DNA of 64,000 nt from Microbacter margulisiae (lineage in GTDB: Bacteria > Bacteroidota > Bacteroidia > Bacteroidales > Paludibacteraceae), in assembly GCF_014192515.1 (NCBI RefSeq), contig NZ_JACHYB010000001.1, positions 372,001 through 436,000 on the forward strand, written 5' to 3'. Positions 27,665-37,564 of the stretch are shown piece by piece (positions within the stretch are counted from its first letter, which is position 1; every line of letters begins with the position of its first letter). Both the position numbers and the translations under genes were made by a program. Under the pieces are notes generated by a model. That model was not told where the DNA came from and made no database searches. It saw nothing but the letters and a program-made list of their open reading frames with translations.

Positions 27665-30250
27665 ATGAAAATAAAACTCCTTCTTATTCTTTCTTTATAC
27701 ATTAACATTGCTATTTGTAATGCAGACAGCCGATACATAATGAAAGAAAACCAGCTTATTATACCTCAAAAAACAGGCACTCTCATCTTAACTGTTTTTT
27801 CATCCAAAATCATTCGTGTCACTTTTTCAAGAAAAGATTCTATTCTTACAAAAATGGAACTGGCAGTAGTAAAAGTGCCAGAGAAAACATCATGGAATGT
27901 CATTACGGGAAAAAGTGATATTATCCTTAATACAATTGACATTAAAGCAATTATTGATACTGCAGGAACAATTCAATTTTTTAACAAGGAAGGAAAATTG
28001 CTTTTATCAGAATTGCCAGGAGGAAGAAAACTCACGCCAACTACAGTTTTAGGGGAGAAATCATTTTCTCCAGAACAAGGATTTATTTGTGGTGATGAGG
28101 CTCTTTATGGCATGGGTCAATTTCAGGATGGGTTAATGAATTGGAAAAATGTGCCATTGAGACTAAAGCAATATAATCAGGAAATCATGGTACCCTTCCT
28201 TGTTTCCACCAAAGGGTATGGATTACTCTGGGATAATTACTCAGTGACGAAATTTAATCCGGCTGAGAAAGAGATGTTTTTTACTAATATAATAGATTCT
28301 ACGAAAAACGAAAGGCGAACAACATTTATACCGTCAAAAACAGGTATTTATTGTTTTGCCGTTGAGAGTATCAATCCAAAAGAGAATCGTTTTTCAGGAC
28401 CGGTATTGTTAACAATTAACGGCGATACCGTGATTCATTACAACACCCCTTGGGTACCAGATTTCTTTAGTGGCAAAAAAGAACTGATAGCCGGTAAAAC
28501 ATATAATGTTGTTTTCGAAAATGCAAATACTAAAATCCTTGGGAAAGTTTTATACAACGAGCCCGATTATAATAAAACGATTTTTCGGAGTCAATTGGGC
28601 AACATGATCGATTATTATTTTGTTTATGGGCCTGATATAGCAAGTGTTATTTCTAATTATCGAGATTTAACAGGGCAGGCTCCTTTATTTGGAAAATGGG
28701 CTTATGGGTTTTGGCAATGTCGTGAGCGTTACCATTCACAGACAGAATTACTCGAAAATGCGATGGAATATCGTAAGTTGAAAATTCCAGTGGATAATAT
28801 AGTACAAGATTGGAATTATTGGCCTGAAAAAACTTGGGGGCCGGAATGGAATAGAAAGTTATATCCCGATCCTCAAACTATGTGCCAGAAATTAAAGGGT
28901 CTAAACTTTCATTTGATGGTATCAGTTTGGCCATGTTTAAGAAATCATAAGCTAGAAGAAAAATATAATCTTGGTGCTCAATATAAATATGATACTGTAA
29001 ACGGGAATCTCGATTTCTACAATAAAGAAGTCCGTAAAAATTTTTATAAGATGGTAAAAGATTCTATGTTTTCAGTAGGTGTAAATAGTATTTGGTTAGA
29101 TGGTACAGAACCTGAGGTATATCCTCTAAATGCTACAACTGCAATTGGTCCTTATGATAATTATGCTCTTACATATTCGCTTCCTGTCACTCGTTCTATT
29201 TATGAAGGATTCCGAAAAGATTTTCCTAATCAACGGGTTTTTAGTCTTACGCGATCAGCGTTTGTCGGTCAACAACGTTATGCTGCTGCTTGTTGGTCAG
29301 GGGATATTAAAGGTACCTGGGAACAATTTGCTGAACAAATATCTGCTGGTATGAATTACGCGATGGCAGGATTGCCTTACTGGACTACAGATATTGGTGG
29401 CTTTTTCCGAGATAGTACATCATTAAATCCGAAATATGATAACCAATATACAAATATAGAATACAAAGAGCTTTTAACAAGATGGTTTGAATTTGGTACT
29501 TTCTGCCCCATTTTCAGAATTCACGGATATAAGTCAAACACTGAGGTATGGCGTTATGGAACAACTTTTGAAAATATTGCGCGAAAATTTATTGACCTTC
29601 GATATCAATTAATGCCTTATATCTATTCATTAGCGTGGCAGGTTACTTCTCAAGGTGCAATAATCATGAAACCATTGGTGCATGATTATCCCCAAGATAA
29701 AAACACATGGAATATTAAGCACCAGTTCTTGTTTGGGTCATCTATTCTTGTAAGCCCTATCATAAAATATAAAGCGAGAGGTCGCAATTTATATCTACCG
29801 GCAGGCAGTTGGATCAATTTCTGGACGGGAGAAAAGGTTTGCGGTGGAAGAAACGTAAATGTTTTGGCTCCATTAAATCAAATTCCGCTCTTTATAAAAT
29901 CAGGATCAATAATTCCTGTTGGTCCAAAAGTGCAATATGCAATGCAACCATATTCATCTCCTTTGAAAATATTAGTTTATCCAGGGGCGGATGCATCGTT
30001 TATTCTATACGAGGATGAAGGAGATACATATAATTATGAAAAAGGAGATTATTCAACAATTAAAATAAATTGGGATGATAAAACGAAAACATTGACTTTC
30101 GGTGCAAGGGATGGTAAGTTCAACGGGATGCTATTGAATCGCTCTTTTGATATTTATTTAATGGGGCAAAATAATAAGAAATTAGGACAAGGACAAGGAA
30201 TATTGATACCATATGATGGGAAGAAGAAAATTATTCATTTAAAAAAATAG
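27665..30250 (+). CDS. GH31 glycoside hydrolase with PA14-like insert (alpha-xylosidase or alpha-glucosidase type)
   Basis: This 861-residue protein has a signal sequence (about 1-20), an N-terminal galactose-mutarotase-like beta-sandwich, and a PA14-like insert at about residues 215-300 (TTFIPSKTGIYCF, VLLTINGDTVIHY, LIAGKTYNVVFE). The GH31 barrel has WAYGFWQCRERYHSQTEL, the nucleophile Asp in SIWLDGTEPEV (about D479) and the acid/base Asp in CWSGDIKGTWEQF (about D547). The C-terminal beta domains are LYLPAGSWINFWTGE and FILYEDEGDTYNY. A PA14-type insert is known from xyloglucan-locus alpha-xylosidases such as BoGH31A, so alpha-xylosidase is the leading guess, but substrate is not proven. 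Confidence 0.88.
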   Translation: MKIKLLLILSLYINIAICNADSRYIMKENQLIIPQKTGTLILTVFSSKIIRVTFSRKDSILTKMELAVVKVPEKTSWNVITGKSDIILNTIDIKAIIDTAGTIQFFNKEGKLLLSELPGGRKLTPTTVLGEKSFSPEQGFICGDEALYGMGQFQDGLMNWKNVPLRLKQYNQEIMVPFLVSTKGYGLLWDNYSVTKFNPAEKEMFFTNIIDSTKNERRTTFIPSKTGIYCFAVESINPKENRFSGPVLLTINGDTVIHYNTPWVPDFFSGKKELIAGKTYNVVFENANTKILGKVLYNEPDYNKTIFRSQLGNMIDYYFVYGPDIASVISNYRDLTGQAPLFGKWAYGFWQCRERYHSQTELLENAMEYRKLKIPVDNIVQDWNYWPEKTWGPEWNRKLYPDPQTMCQKLKGLNFHLMVSVWPCLRNHKLEEKYNLGAQYKYDTVNGNLDFYNKEVRKNFYKMVKDSMFSVGVNSIWLDGTEPEVYPLNATTAIGPYDNYALTYSLPVTRSIYEGFRKDFPNQRVFSLTRSAFVGQQRYAAACWSGDIKGTWEQFAEQISAGMNYAMAGLPYWTTDIGGFFRDSTSLNPKYDNQYTNIEYKELLTRWFEFGTFCPIFRIHGYKSNTEVWRYGTTFENIARKFIDLRYQLMPYIYSLAWQVTSQGAIIMKPLVHDYPQDKNTWNIKHQFLFGSSILVSPIIKYKARGRNLYLPAGSWINFWTGEKVCGGRNVNVLAPLNQIPLFIKSGSIIPVGPKVQYAMQPYSSPLKILVYPGADASFILYEDEGDTYNYEKGDYSTIKINWDDKTKTLTFGARDGKFNGMLLNRSFDIYLMGQNNKKLGQGQGILIPYDGKKKIIHLKK

Positions 30251-30263
30251 AAAGAATTTAATT

Positions 30264-32576
30264 ATGGCGAAGCTTTTAATAAATAGGAAATTAATAATAG
30301 TTAGCATTTATCTTGCTATTATAGGAGAATTGGGAGCAAGAAATATAAACTCTGTCAATAATTCAATTAAACGGCATTATAATCAAACGGAATTGGTAAA
30401 GAAACATTCTAATGAATATGTAATTTATGTTTCTACCAATGGGAATGATTCAAATGTAGGGACAGAGAAGAACCCTTTAGCTTCATTAGAAGGGGCAAAG
30501 ATTAAAGTTCGTCATATTAAAACAAATCATCCAAGTGCTAACATCATTGTTTATTTACATAAAGGATATTATCAATTAGACAAAACATTTACACTGGGCT
30601 TGAAAGATGGGACTAATGGGAATTCAACTATAACTTATGCCAGTTATCCAGGAGAAGAAGCTATTATCGGGTCGGGTATTAAATTATCTCATTGGAAATT
30701 AGTTAAAAATTTACCTTATTTACCTGTAATAGCTAGAGGGCATGTTTATGAAACGGATATTCCAGATGATATTCAAAATATTTTTACAATGTATGATAAC
30801 GGTATTATGGTACCAAGAGCTAGATCAAAAGGATTTGAAATCCCCTTGCCACACTTAGAAAGTTATGAACCAAGCGATAAAGCCTTGTTTAATAAATTAG
30901 TATGTCCTCCAGGATTATTGAGAAACTGGGATAACCCTAGTGATATAGAAGCAATTGTTGTGCCAAATTTCCCCTGGACATTAAATATTTTGCAATTAGC
31001 TTCTGTTGATATGAATACGCATACTGCTACGACAATTTTACCTTCGACGTATCCTTTAAGGAGTGTTGTTGATTATAGGAGAATCAACCCAAATGCTTGG
31101 TTGGAGAATGCAATTGATTTTTTAGGTAAACCTGGTGAATGGGTTGTTAATACCAAGCTAAAAAAAATATGGTATTGGCCAAAATCTGGAATTCCGGATA
31201 ATGATATTCGGATTCCAAAATTAAGTACATTAATCAAAGTAGCAGGGATTACTAATAAACTAAAAAAAACGGATATTCCAGTAAAAGGAATTGTGTTCAA
31301 AAATCTCTGCTTTATGAATGCTGATCGTGTTTTATGGAACATAAATGACAAGGGAATACAGCACGATTGGGCAATGGAAGATAAGGGAGATGCATTGATT
31401 CGATTTCGTGGAGCAGAAAAATGTAAAGTATTAAATTGCGAATTTATAAATAGTGGGGGAGATGGAATACGATTAGATTATTATTGTGAACATATAAAGA
31501 TTGAAAATAATGAGTTTAATAATCTAGGTCAATCTGCTATCGTTTGTATAGGTTATGGCCCTGGAAAGAAAGATGTCAACAAATATAATTTCATTTTTAA
31601 TAATGATATTCATGATTGTGGCCAAATATATTGGGACAGTCCTATGATTATATTGTGGCAAAGTGGGAATAATATCGTTTCTAATAATTTTATTCACGAT
31701 GCACCACGTCAGGCTATTTTGATTTCGGGTGTACGTTATAGCTATTTTTTTGCTAAAACGGGATTAGATCCTCGTCAATACTGGAAAACTATAAGATGGA
31801 ATGAAGTAAAATATACTGGGCGAAAATATGAGTATTATATTCCATTCCTACATGCGAAAAACAACGTTATAGAAAATAATGAAATCCGAAATGTATTGAC
31901 TATGATGGGTGATGGTGCTGCAATTAATATTTCCGGGGCAGGGCTAAGAAATATTGTAAGGCATAATTTGATTTATGATATTAAAAACACTTTTGCAGAT
32001 GCAGCTTTACGTACTGATGATTATCAAAAAGGTTCAGTATTTGAAGATAATATTGTTTTTCGGTCAAAAATTCCTGGGGCAGTGGTTAAGGGTGAAAATA
32101 TATTTAAAAATAATTATTTTATCAATCTTGTTACTGCATATACTGTACCGTGGGGCGGAGTTTTTGGGAATGTAGAAGCATATGCCCACCAATCATTTGG
32201 TTATGGCAAATCTAATTGGAGTCATAATGTTTTTTATTCTGATATTCCAACATACGATAGAAAGTTTTATGCTTCTAAAACAGTTGGCGATGAATATAAG
32301 TATGTATTTTGGGATTACAATGTGTATTATATGAAGGGAATAGATTTAAAAAATCAGGAATATAACAAGTTATTACGCGCTGCTGGAAAAGACACGCATT
32401 CGATTTATGAGAATCCTGGTTTTAAAGACCCTAGTAATTGGAACTTTTCAATTTCAGATAATAGTCCGATTTTCAAAGAGGGCATAAATCCAATATTGTT
32501 GCAAGGGATAGGACTAACTTCTAGCTTTCCAGTGCGGTTTCATCCAGACAAGGGTTTTCGTGGAGAAATAAAATAA
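30264..32576 (+). CDS. Exported right-handed beta-helix protein, GH141-like
   Basis: This 770-residue protein begins with a basic hydrophobic leader (RKLIIVSIYLAIIGELGA) and shows the same plan as the beta-helix enzyme at 25.0 kb. It has YVSTNGNDSNVGTEKNPLASLEGAK, IIVYLHKGYYQLDKTF, EEAIIGSGIKLSHWKL, then FTMYDNGIMVPRARSKGF and helix rungs with repeated NN (IENNEFNNLG, VIENNEIRNV, RHNLIYDI). It lacks the PKD, F5/8 and T9SS domains of its paralogue, so it probably stays in the periplasm. GH141 or a related beta-helix hydrolase/lyase is possible; catalytic residues cannot be named with confidence. It lies 13 bp after the GH31 gene. Confidence 0.72.
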   Translation: MAKLLINRKLIIVSIYLAIIGELGARNINSVNNSIKRHYNQTELVKKHSNEYVIYVSTNGNDSNVGTEKNPLASLEGAKIKVRHIKTNHPSANIIVYLHKGYYQLDKTFTLGLKDGTNGNSTITYASYPGEEAIIGSGIKLSHWKLVKNLPYLPVIARGHVYETDIPDDIQNIFTMYDNGIMVPRARSKGFEIPLPHLESYEPSDKALFNKLVCPPGLLRNWDNPSDIEAIVVPNFPWTLNILQLASVDMNTHTATTILPSTYPLRSVVDYRRINPNAWLENAIDFLGKPGEWVVNTKLKKIWYWPKSGIPDNDIRIPKLSTLIKVAGITNKLKKTDIPVKGIVFKNLCFMNADRVLWNINDKGIQHDWAMEDKGDALIRFRGAEKCKVLNCEFINSGGDGIRLDYYCEHIKIENNEFNNLGQSAIVCIGYGPGKKDVNKYNFIFNNDIHDCGQIYWDSPMIILWQSGNNIVSNNFIHDAPRQAILISGVRYSYFFAKTGLDPRQYWKTIRWNEVKYTGRKYEYYIPFLHAKNNVIENNEIRNVLTMMGDGAAINISGAGLRNIVRHNLIYDIKNTFADAALRTDDYQKGSVFEDNIVFRSKIPGAVVKGENIFKNNYFINLVTAYTVPWGGVFGNVEAYAHQSFGYGKSNWSHNVFYSDIPTYDRKFYASKTVGDEYKYVFWDYNVYYMKGIDLKNQEYNKLLRAAGKDTHSIYENPGFKDPSNWNFSISDNSPIFKEGINPILLQGIGLTSSFPVRFHPDKGFRGEIK

Positions 32577-32760
32577 CAGAAGCTTATGTTTAAATTTTTG
32601 AATGTCTTGTGTAATGTATATTTTCAAAGTGTTGCAAATAAGTTTCATCGTAATGATAATGGAAATAGAATTTGAATTTAATTGAAAAAAGCCTATCCTT
32701 AATATCAAAAATTGAAACTACAAATAGTATATGTTAAGTAATAAAATGGAAAAATTAATT

Positions 32761-33828
32761 ATGATTAAGAAAAAGCAAATCATAGAAAACTGTTTAATTG
32801 TATTTGTTTTTTTAGCTTTTAGTTTTCATCTGAAAGCTCAAAAAGATACTCTACGATCAAATTGGATGGTCGGTAAATGGGGAATTATGGTTCATTGGAT
32901 TGCTCCTGGTCCTGCTCCAGCAAAAGGCCCTTGGATTAAAGATTTAAATACAGCAGTAAATAATTTCAACCTTAATCGGTTTCTATCTCAAGTTAAAGAG
33001 TCGGGGGCGGACTACTTAGTTTTTACGATCGGACAAAATACAGGATATTATACAAGTCCTAATGCTACCCTTGATAGTTTAGTAGGATATGGTCATTGTT
33101 CCAAGCGTGATTTAGTACTAGAAATCGCAGAAGGAATTCACCATCAAAGGAAACGTTTTATTGCTTATTTGCCTGGTGAAATTATGGAATCTAAATCCTT
33201 GCATAAAGGATTTGGATGGAATGCTGAAAATCAGAATACATTCCAATACCGATATACTGATTTTATAAGATGCTATTCACTTAAATTTGGCAAATTACTT
33301 GATGGATGGTGGTTTGACGGTTGCTATAATCTCTGGGCAGCATATTATATTCCACGAGATTGGAAGCTTTGGACTAGTGCAGCGCGTGCAGGTAACACAG
33401 ATGCAGTGGTAGCATACAATGATGGTAGTTTTTATGTTGGGTCATTACTTCCAATTGCTCCATATCCTTATCAAGATTATCTTTCAGGAGAATGCTGGAA
33501 ATTTTGGCAAAATAAAATTGTTGTTGGGCATGAAGAACCTACTTTCACAACTTTACCATCTTCACGATTTGTGAAAGGGACTCAATGCCAGTTTCATGTG
33601 ATGTTACCAATTGATTGCAACAAAGACTGGATGCACGACACTCCCGGCAAAATGCCACCACCATCCTATACCGACAACGAGCTTTTTCCGGCCGTGCTCA
33701 ATGTGTTGAAAGTTGGGGGAACGGTCACGCTTAATGTGGGCATTTATCAGGAAGGTTATATTAGCAGCCAGACTTTAGATCAGCTTAAGAGATTAAATAA
33801 ATATATTAAAAATGCTTTATATAAATAA
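32761..33828 (+). CDS. Minimal GH29-like (alpha-L-fucosidase-like) barrel protein, copy 1
   Basis: The start was chosen at 32761 because MIKKKQ...IVFVFLAFSFHLKAQ is then a clean signal peptide; ATGs at 32731 and 32746 are in frame. The mature protein of about 330 residues resembles the catalytic barrel of GH29: WMVGKWGIMVHWIAPGPAP parallels the GH29 start FGIFIHWG, GADYLVFTIGQ the second strand, LLDGWWFDGCYN the nucleophile strand (about D186), and LKVGGTVTLNVGIYQEGYI the terminal GG(N)LLLNVGP motif. The C-terminal beta-sandwich of GH29 is missing and the usual KHHDGF motif is replaced. Its stop overlaps the ATG of a paralogue (TAATG), so translation is coupled. Activity is unknown. Confidence 0.7.
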   Translation: MIKKKQIIENCLIVFVFLAFSFHLKAQKDTLRSNWMVGKWGIMVHWIAPGPAPAKGPWIKDLNTAVNNFNLNRFLSQVKESGADYLVFTIGQNTGYYTSPNATLDSLVGYGHCSKRDLVLEIAEGIHHQRKRFIAYLPGEIMESKSLHKGFGWNAENQNTFQYRYTDFIRCYSLKFGKLLDGWWFDGCYNLWAAYYIPRDWKLWTSAARAGNTDAVVAYNDGSFYVGSLLPIAPYPYQDYLSGECWKFWQNKIVVGHEEPTFTTLPSSRFVKGTQCQFHVMLPIDCNKDWMHDTPGKMPPPSYTDNELFPAVLNVLKVGGTVTLNVGIYQEGYISSQTLDQLKRLNKYIKNALYK

Positions 33829-34913
33829 TGACAACTACTTTTCAAATAAATTCCTTCAAAATCATTGCGATCATTTTAATTTTTACATGTTTTTCATGTA
33901 GAAATAATACAATAGAAACGACTCACGTCGTAACGCATCCCAGTACCGATTGGATGGTCGGTAAATGGGGAATTATGATTCATTGGATTGCTCCTGGTCC
34001 TGCTCCGGCAGAAGGCCCTTGGATTAGTGATTTAAATACAGCAGTTAATAACTTTGAAATAAACAAATTCTTAGCTCAATTTGATTCTTGTGGTGCAGAC
34101 TACTTAATGTTTACAATTGGACAGAATTCATCCATGTATTGTAGTCCAAATCATATTATGGACAGTCTTGCAGGCTCAGGTCATTGTTCTAATCGTGATT
34201 TAGCATTAGAGTTGGCTGTTGGTGTTCATAATTTAGGGAAAAAATTTATTGCCTATCTACCAGCAGAAGTTAATGCTCCAACTGATTTGCATATACCTTT
34301 TGCCTGGAATCCTGGAGGCAATCAGGAAGAATTTGAAAATCGTTATACATCTTTTATCAAAGATTATTCAGAGAAATTCGGGAATAATCTTGATGGATGG
34401 TGGTTTGATGGAGTATACGAATGGAGTCAGTTCCCAATTGCATCCCATCACTGGCCTTTATGGATCAATGCGGCTCGTGCAGGAAATCCAAATGCCGTAG
34501 TTTCTTTTAATAATGGCTCATTCTATAGTGGTTATACAACTCCTGTAACCACATATCAGGATTACCTTTCAGGCGAATGTTGGAATTTAGAAAATGGCGA
34601 AATTTGTGTTGGTACGAATGAATGGCTCTATCTCCCAACCAGTCGTTTTATCCCTGGCACACAGTGTCAGTTTCATGTTCAGGTGCCTATAGACTGTAAC
34701 AAATCGTGGTCAAATCAAACACCAGGTCCAATGCCTCCCCCTTCATATACTGACGATGAGTTATTTTCTGCCGTGCTGAATGTGCTGAAAGTTGGGGGTA
34801 CATTCACAATCAATGTTGGGATTTATCAGGAAGGTTACATTAGTAATCAGACCTTAGAACAACTGAAACGTCTAAACATTTTTCTAAAATCGAATTTGCC
34901 AATTTCAAATTAA
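33828..34913 (+). CDS. Minimal GH29-like barrel protein, copy 2 (lipoprotein)
   Basis: This 361-residue paralogue of the preceding protein has a lipoprotein signal (IIAIILIFTCFSC, Cys near residue 25) instead of a cleavable peptide. The motifs are conserved: WMVGKWGIMIHWIAPGPAPAEGPW, GADYLMFTIGQNS, LDGWWFDGVYEW (about D194) and LKVGGTFTINVGIYQEGYI. The start codon overlaps the previous stop. Nucleotide identity to copy 1 is very high over the first about 75 bases of the barrel and again near the 3' end, but lower between. The pair probably act at different envelope sites on the same or related substrates. Distant GH29 membership is inferred. Confidence 0.7.
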   Translation: MTTTFQINSFKIIAIILIFTCFSCRNNTIETTHVVTHPSTDWMVGKWGIMIHWIAPGPAPAEGPWISDLNTAVNNFEINKFLAQFDSCGADYLMFTIGQNSSMYCSPNHIMDSLAGSGHCSNRDLALELAVGVHNLGKKFIAYLPAEVNAPTDLHIPFAWNPGGNQEEFENRYTSFIKDYSEKFGNNLDGWWFDGVYEWSQFPIASHHWPLWINAARAGNPNAVVSFNNGSFYSGYTTPVTTYQDYLSGECWNLENGEICVGTNEWLYLPTSRFIPGTQCQFHVQVPIDCNKSWSNQTPGPMPPPSYTDDELFSAVLNVLKVGGTFTINVGIYQEGYISNQTLEQLKRLNIFLKSNLPISN

Positions 34914-34924
34914 CTAAATAATAT

Positions 34925-37564
34925 ATGAATGTTAAATATTATTTCCTGAAAATAATCCTTAGTTTGATAGCTGTTTCAGCTATAGGAACCACATTTGCAA
35001 ATTGCAGCAATAAAAGATTTTACGCTTATTATACCAAACTTGGTTGTGGCGAGACATGGGAGAAATATAGTCGAACCAGCGAATTTGCAGATGTGGTGGT
35101 TCATCTTAGAAAAGGGCAATTAGTTTTTTGGCGTGGAACAAGTTATTTGCCAGTTTGGAAAACATCAAATGGAAAATGGCCGTTCGAAGAAATCGTCCCC
35201 CGTAAAGGAGATGGAAGTGCTCTGATGCCCGATCGTACGAATACCTTTTCAAATGTAGAAATTATTATCAATACTCCTAAAAAAATAATCATTCATTGGC
35301 GATATTTGCCGGTTTTTTCAGCAGGCAATCCATTTATTGGTGTTAAAAGTAATAATTTTGTTGATGAATATTTCACGATTTTCTCTAATGGCTATGTTGT
35401 GAGAGAAATTGATCAGTATTCAACAAGAATTGATTCTAGGAATAAAATAATTCAATATATTAAATTAAATAAAAATGAAGTTAAATATATTAGAACATAT
35501 AATGTAAATAAGCTAATAATACATAATAAATGCCTTGGAAACCCTGTTCTTCATAATACTATATTATCTCCTTTGTTGTGTTGGCATTTTGATGAGGGGA
35601 TAGGTGATTCAACAAAAGAATCTGTAAGTCAAAAAATGGTTTTTATAAAAGGGGAGAAGGCGTATTGGAGAAGTGGAATTTCTGGAACAGCTTTGGCATT
35701 TGATGGTTATAAATCTCAAATTGATTTAGATAAAAATATTTTAAATAAAATTAATGGGAGAAGTCTGACTGTTCAGACATGGTTCGCGATAGGGGCATAT
35801 CCATTCAACCAAGTTCCAATTATACAACAGTGTGACGATGATGCAGGTTTTTTCTTGGGTATTGATGGATATGGATATCCGGCATTTAAAATTAAAACAA
35901 AAGAGGGATGGGCTGAAGTTAATCTTAAAGGGGATATGCCATTTAAAAATAAATTAAAAATATTTAAATGGTATTGTTTAACAGGAGTGTATAATAAAAA
36001 GAGAGGGGAAATTTCTCTTTATATTAATGGGCAAAAAGTAGCTTCACGTAAAGATGTTGGCAATCAGGGACTGGAAGCCTCTCATAGTGATCTTTTAATT
36101 GGTAAGTCTAATAAACCGCTTATGCCTATAGCTGCTCTCCATGACACTTATCCATCTGATTTTGGTTTTGATGGTTTAATTGATGAAATTTCAATTTTCA
36201 ATAAGGCATTATCGCAGTATCAAATTTTTCAATCATTTCAAGCAATGAATCCTGGAAATGCAATTGTAAGTTCACCAAATCTTGAGAAAAGAGAGCTTCC
36301 TAAATTTAATACTCATGGCGAATTTAAGGCAGACTATACAAATCTACATTATATTGATACTTGGGATAATTTATTCCGGTTTGGGAAATATGCTGATGTT
36401 GTTGTCGGCTTTGATGATTCTCCTATTCGATATATATTTTGGCATGGGATGAGTTATATCCCTATGATTTCTGATAATAACAATCATTGGTATACGAATG
36501 AATTCAATGAATTTTATACAGATGCTGATTATGAGCCTATGTCCGATAAGCCATGTTTTTCATCACATGTTAGAATCATTGAAAATACAGATGCCAGAGT
36601 TGTGGTTCAATGGAGATATAGACTAATAACGCCATGGCAGAAGTGGTCTAATTATGATTCTAAAACAGGCTGGGGAGATGTAAGTGAAATGATATATTAT
36701 ATTTATCCAGACGGGGTATCGACAAAGCGTTTACGGATTTGGACTTCTTCCTCCGATAATCCTGAATGGCAGGAATCCATCCCTGTTTTTGGGGAGAACG
36801 TTCATCCCGAAAATGTCATTTGCAAATCACCTTTTATGTGTTTAATTGATTCTTCTGGACATACTTCATCATATGATTGGGTTTCACACCCCCCTAAAAA
36901 TGTAAAATATAAAGGGAATATTATTCAGAAAATTCATTTTTGCAGTGGATATAATCCATTTACAATACAGAAATTTAAAGATGGTAATATATATAATGGG
37001 GAAATAAATTGGTATTCAATTTTTCCGACTTTTAATCATTGGCCCATTTCTCAGATTATTTCAAGTGGAAGAAATGCTATTGCTTCTGATAGACCTGTTT
37101 CAGTATCTCTTTCCCATGTGTATTGGAAAAATACTTTTGTAAAGAAGGGAGATATTCAATATCGAGAGACTTCTTTGATGGAAGGAATGTCTAAATTATC
37201 AGATAGTGCTTTGGCTTTGTTAGCAAAATCGTGGTTATATGCCCCAATGGTGAGTGAAGTAAAGGGGTGTATGAGTTTTGGTTATGATATGGAGCAAAGA
37301 GCATATATATTTTCAGCTAATAATCGAAAAATATCATTTTTTATTAATGCATCAGCTAAACACCCAATTGACAATTTGTGTTTAGTAATTAAAAACTGGG
37401 ATGATAATAAAATTGAGGCAAAACTTAAAATAGATGGCAAAAAACAGTTACAAGGTCCAGATTTTCGTCAGGGCTGTACAATCGCGATAGATGGTAGTGT
37501 GAAAAAATTAATCTGGCTAAAAATATCTACAGAAAAAAGACAGTCATTTGAAATCTATTATTAA
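34925..37564 (+). CDS. Exported LamG-domain protein of unknown function, internally duplicated
   Basis: I do not recognise a catalytic family in this 879-residue protein. A signal peptide (about 1-26) is followed by a first beta-rich unit (about 38-180: GETWEKYSRTSEFADVVVHL, VFWRGTSYLPVW, KKIIIHWRYLPVF). A LamG/concanavalin-like lectin domain lies at about 215-425 (LLCWHFDEGIGDS, GTALAFDGYKSQIDL, YLTGVYN-type strand, FDGLIDEISIFNKAL). A second unit at about 455-600 repeats the first (IDTWDNLFRFGKYADVVVGF, IFWHGMSYIPMI, ARVVVQWRYRLI). The C-terminal 250 residues are beta-rich. The lectin domain therefore appears inserted between, or within, two related modules. Its PUL context suggests a glycan-active or glycan-binding envelope protein. 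Base composition is very AT-rich. Confidence 0.65.
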   Translation: MNVKYYFLKIILSLIAVSAIGTTFANCSNKRFYAYYTKLGCGETWEKYSRTSEFADVVVHLRKGQLVFWRGTSYLPVWKTSNGKWPFEEIVPRKGDGSALMPDRTNTFSNVEIIINTPKKIIIHWRYLPVFSAGNPFIGVKSNNFVDEYFTIFSNGYVVREIDQYSTRIDSRNKIIQYIKLNKNEVKYIRTYNVNKLIIHNKCLGNPVLHNTILSPLLCWHFDEGIGDSTKESVSQKMVFIKGEKAYWRSGISGTALAFDGYKSQIDLDKNILNKINGRSLTVQTWFAIGAYPFNQVPIIQQCDDDAGFFLGIDGYGYPAFKIKTKEGWAEVNLKGDMPFKNKLKIFKWYCLTGVYNKKRGEISLYINGQKVASRKDVGNQGLEASHSDLLIGKSNKPLMPIAALHDTYPSDFGFDGLIDEISIFNKALSQYQIFQSFQAMNPGNAIVSSPNLEKRELPKFNTHGEFKADYTNLHYIDTWDNLFRFGKYADVVVGFDDSPIRYIFWHGMSYIPMISDNNNHWYTNEFNEFYTDADYEPMSDKPCFSSHVRIIENTDARVVVQWRYRLITPWQKWSNYDSKTGWGDVSEMIYYIYPDGVSTKRLRIWTSSSDNPEWQESIPVFGENVHPENVICKSPFMCLIDSSGHTSSYDWVSHPPKNVKYKGNIIQKIHFCSGYNPFTIQKFKDGNIYNGEINWYSIFPTFNHWPISQIISSGRNAIASDRPVSVSLSHVYWKNTFVKKGDIQYRETSLMEGMSKLSDSALALLAKSWLYAPMVSEVKGCMSFGYDMEQRAYIFSANNRKISFFINASAKHPIDNLCLVIKNWDDNKIEAKLKIDGKKQLQGPDFRQGCTIAIDGSVKKLIWLKISTEKRQSFEIYY

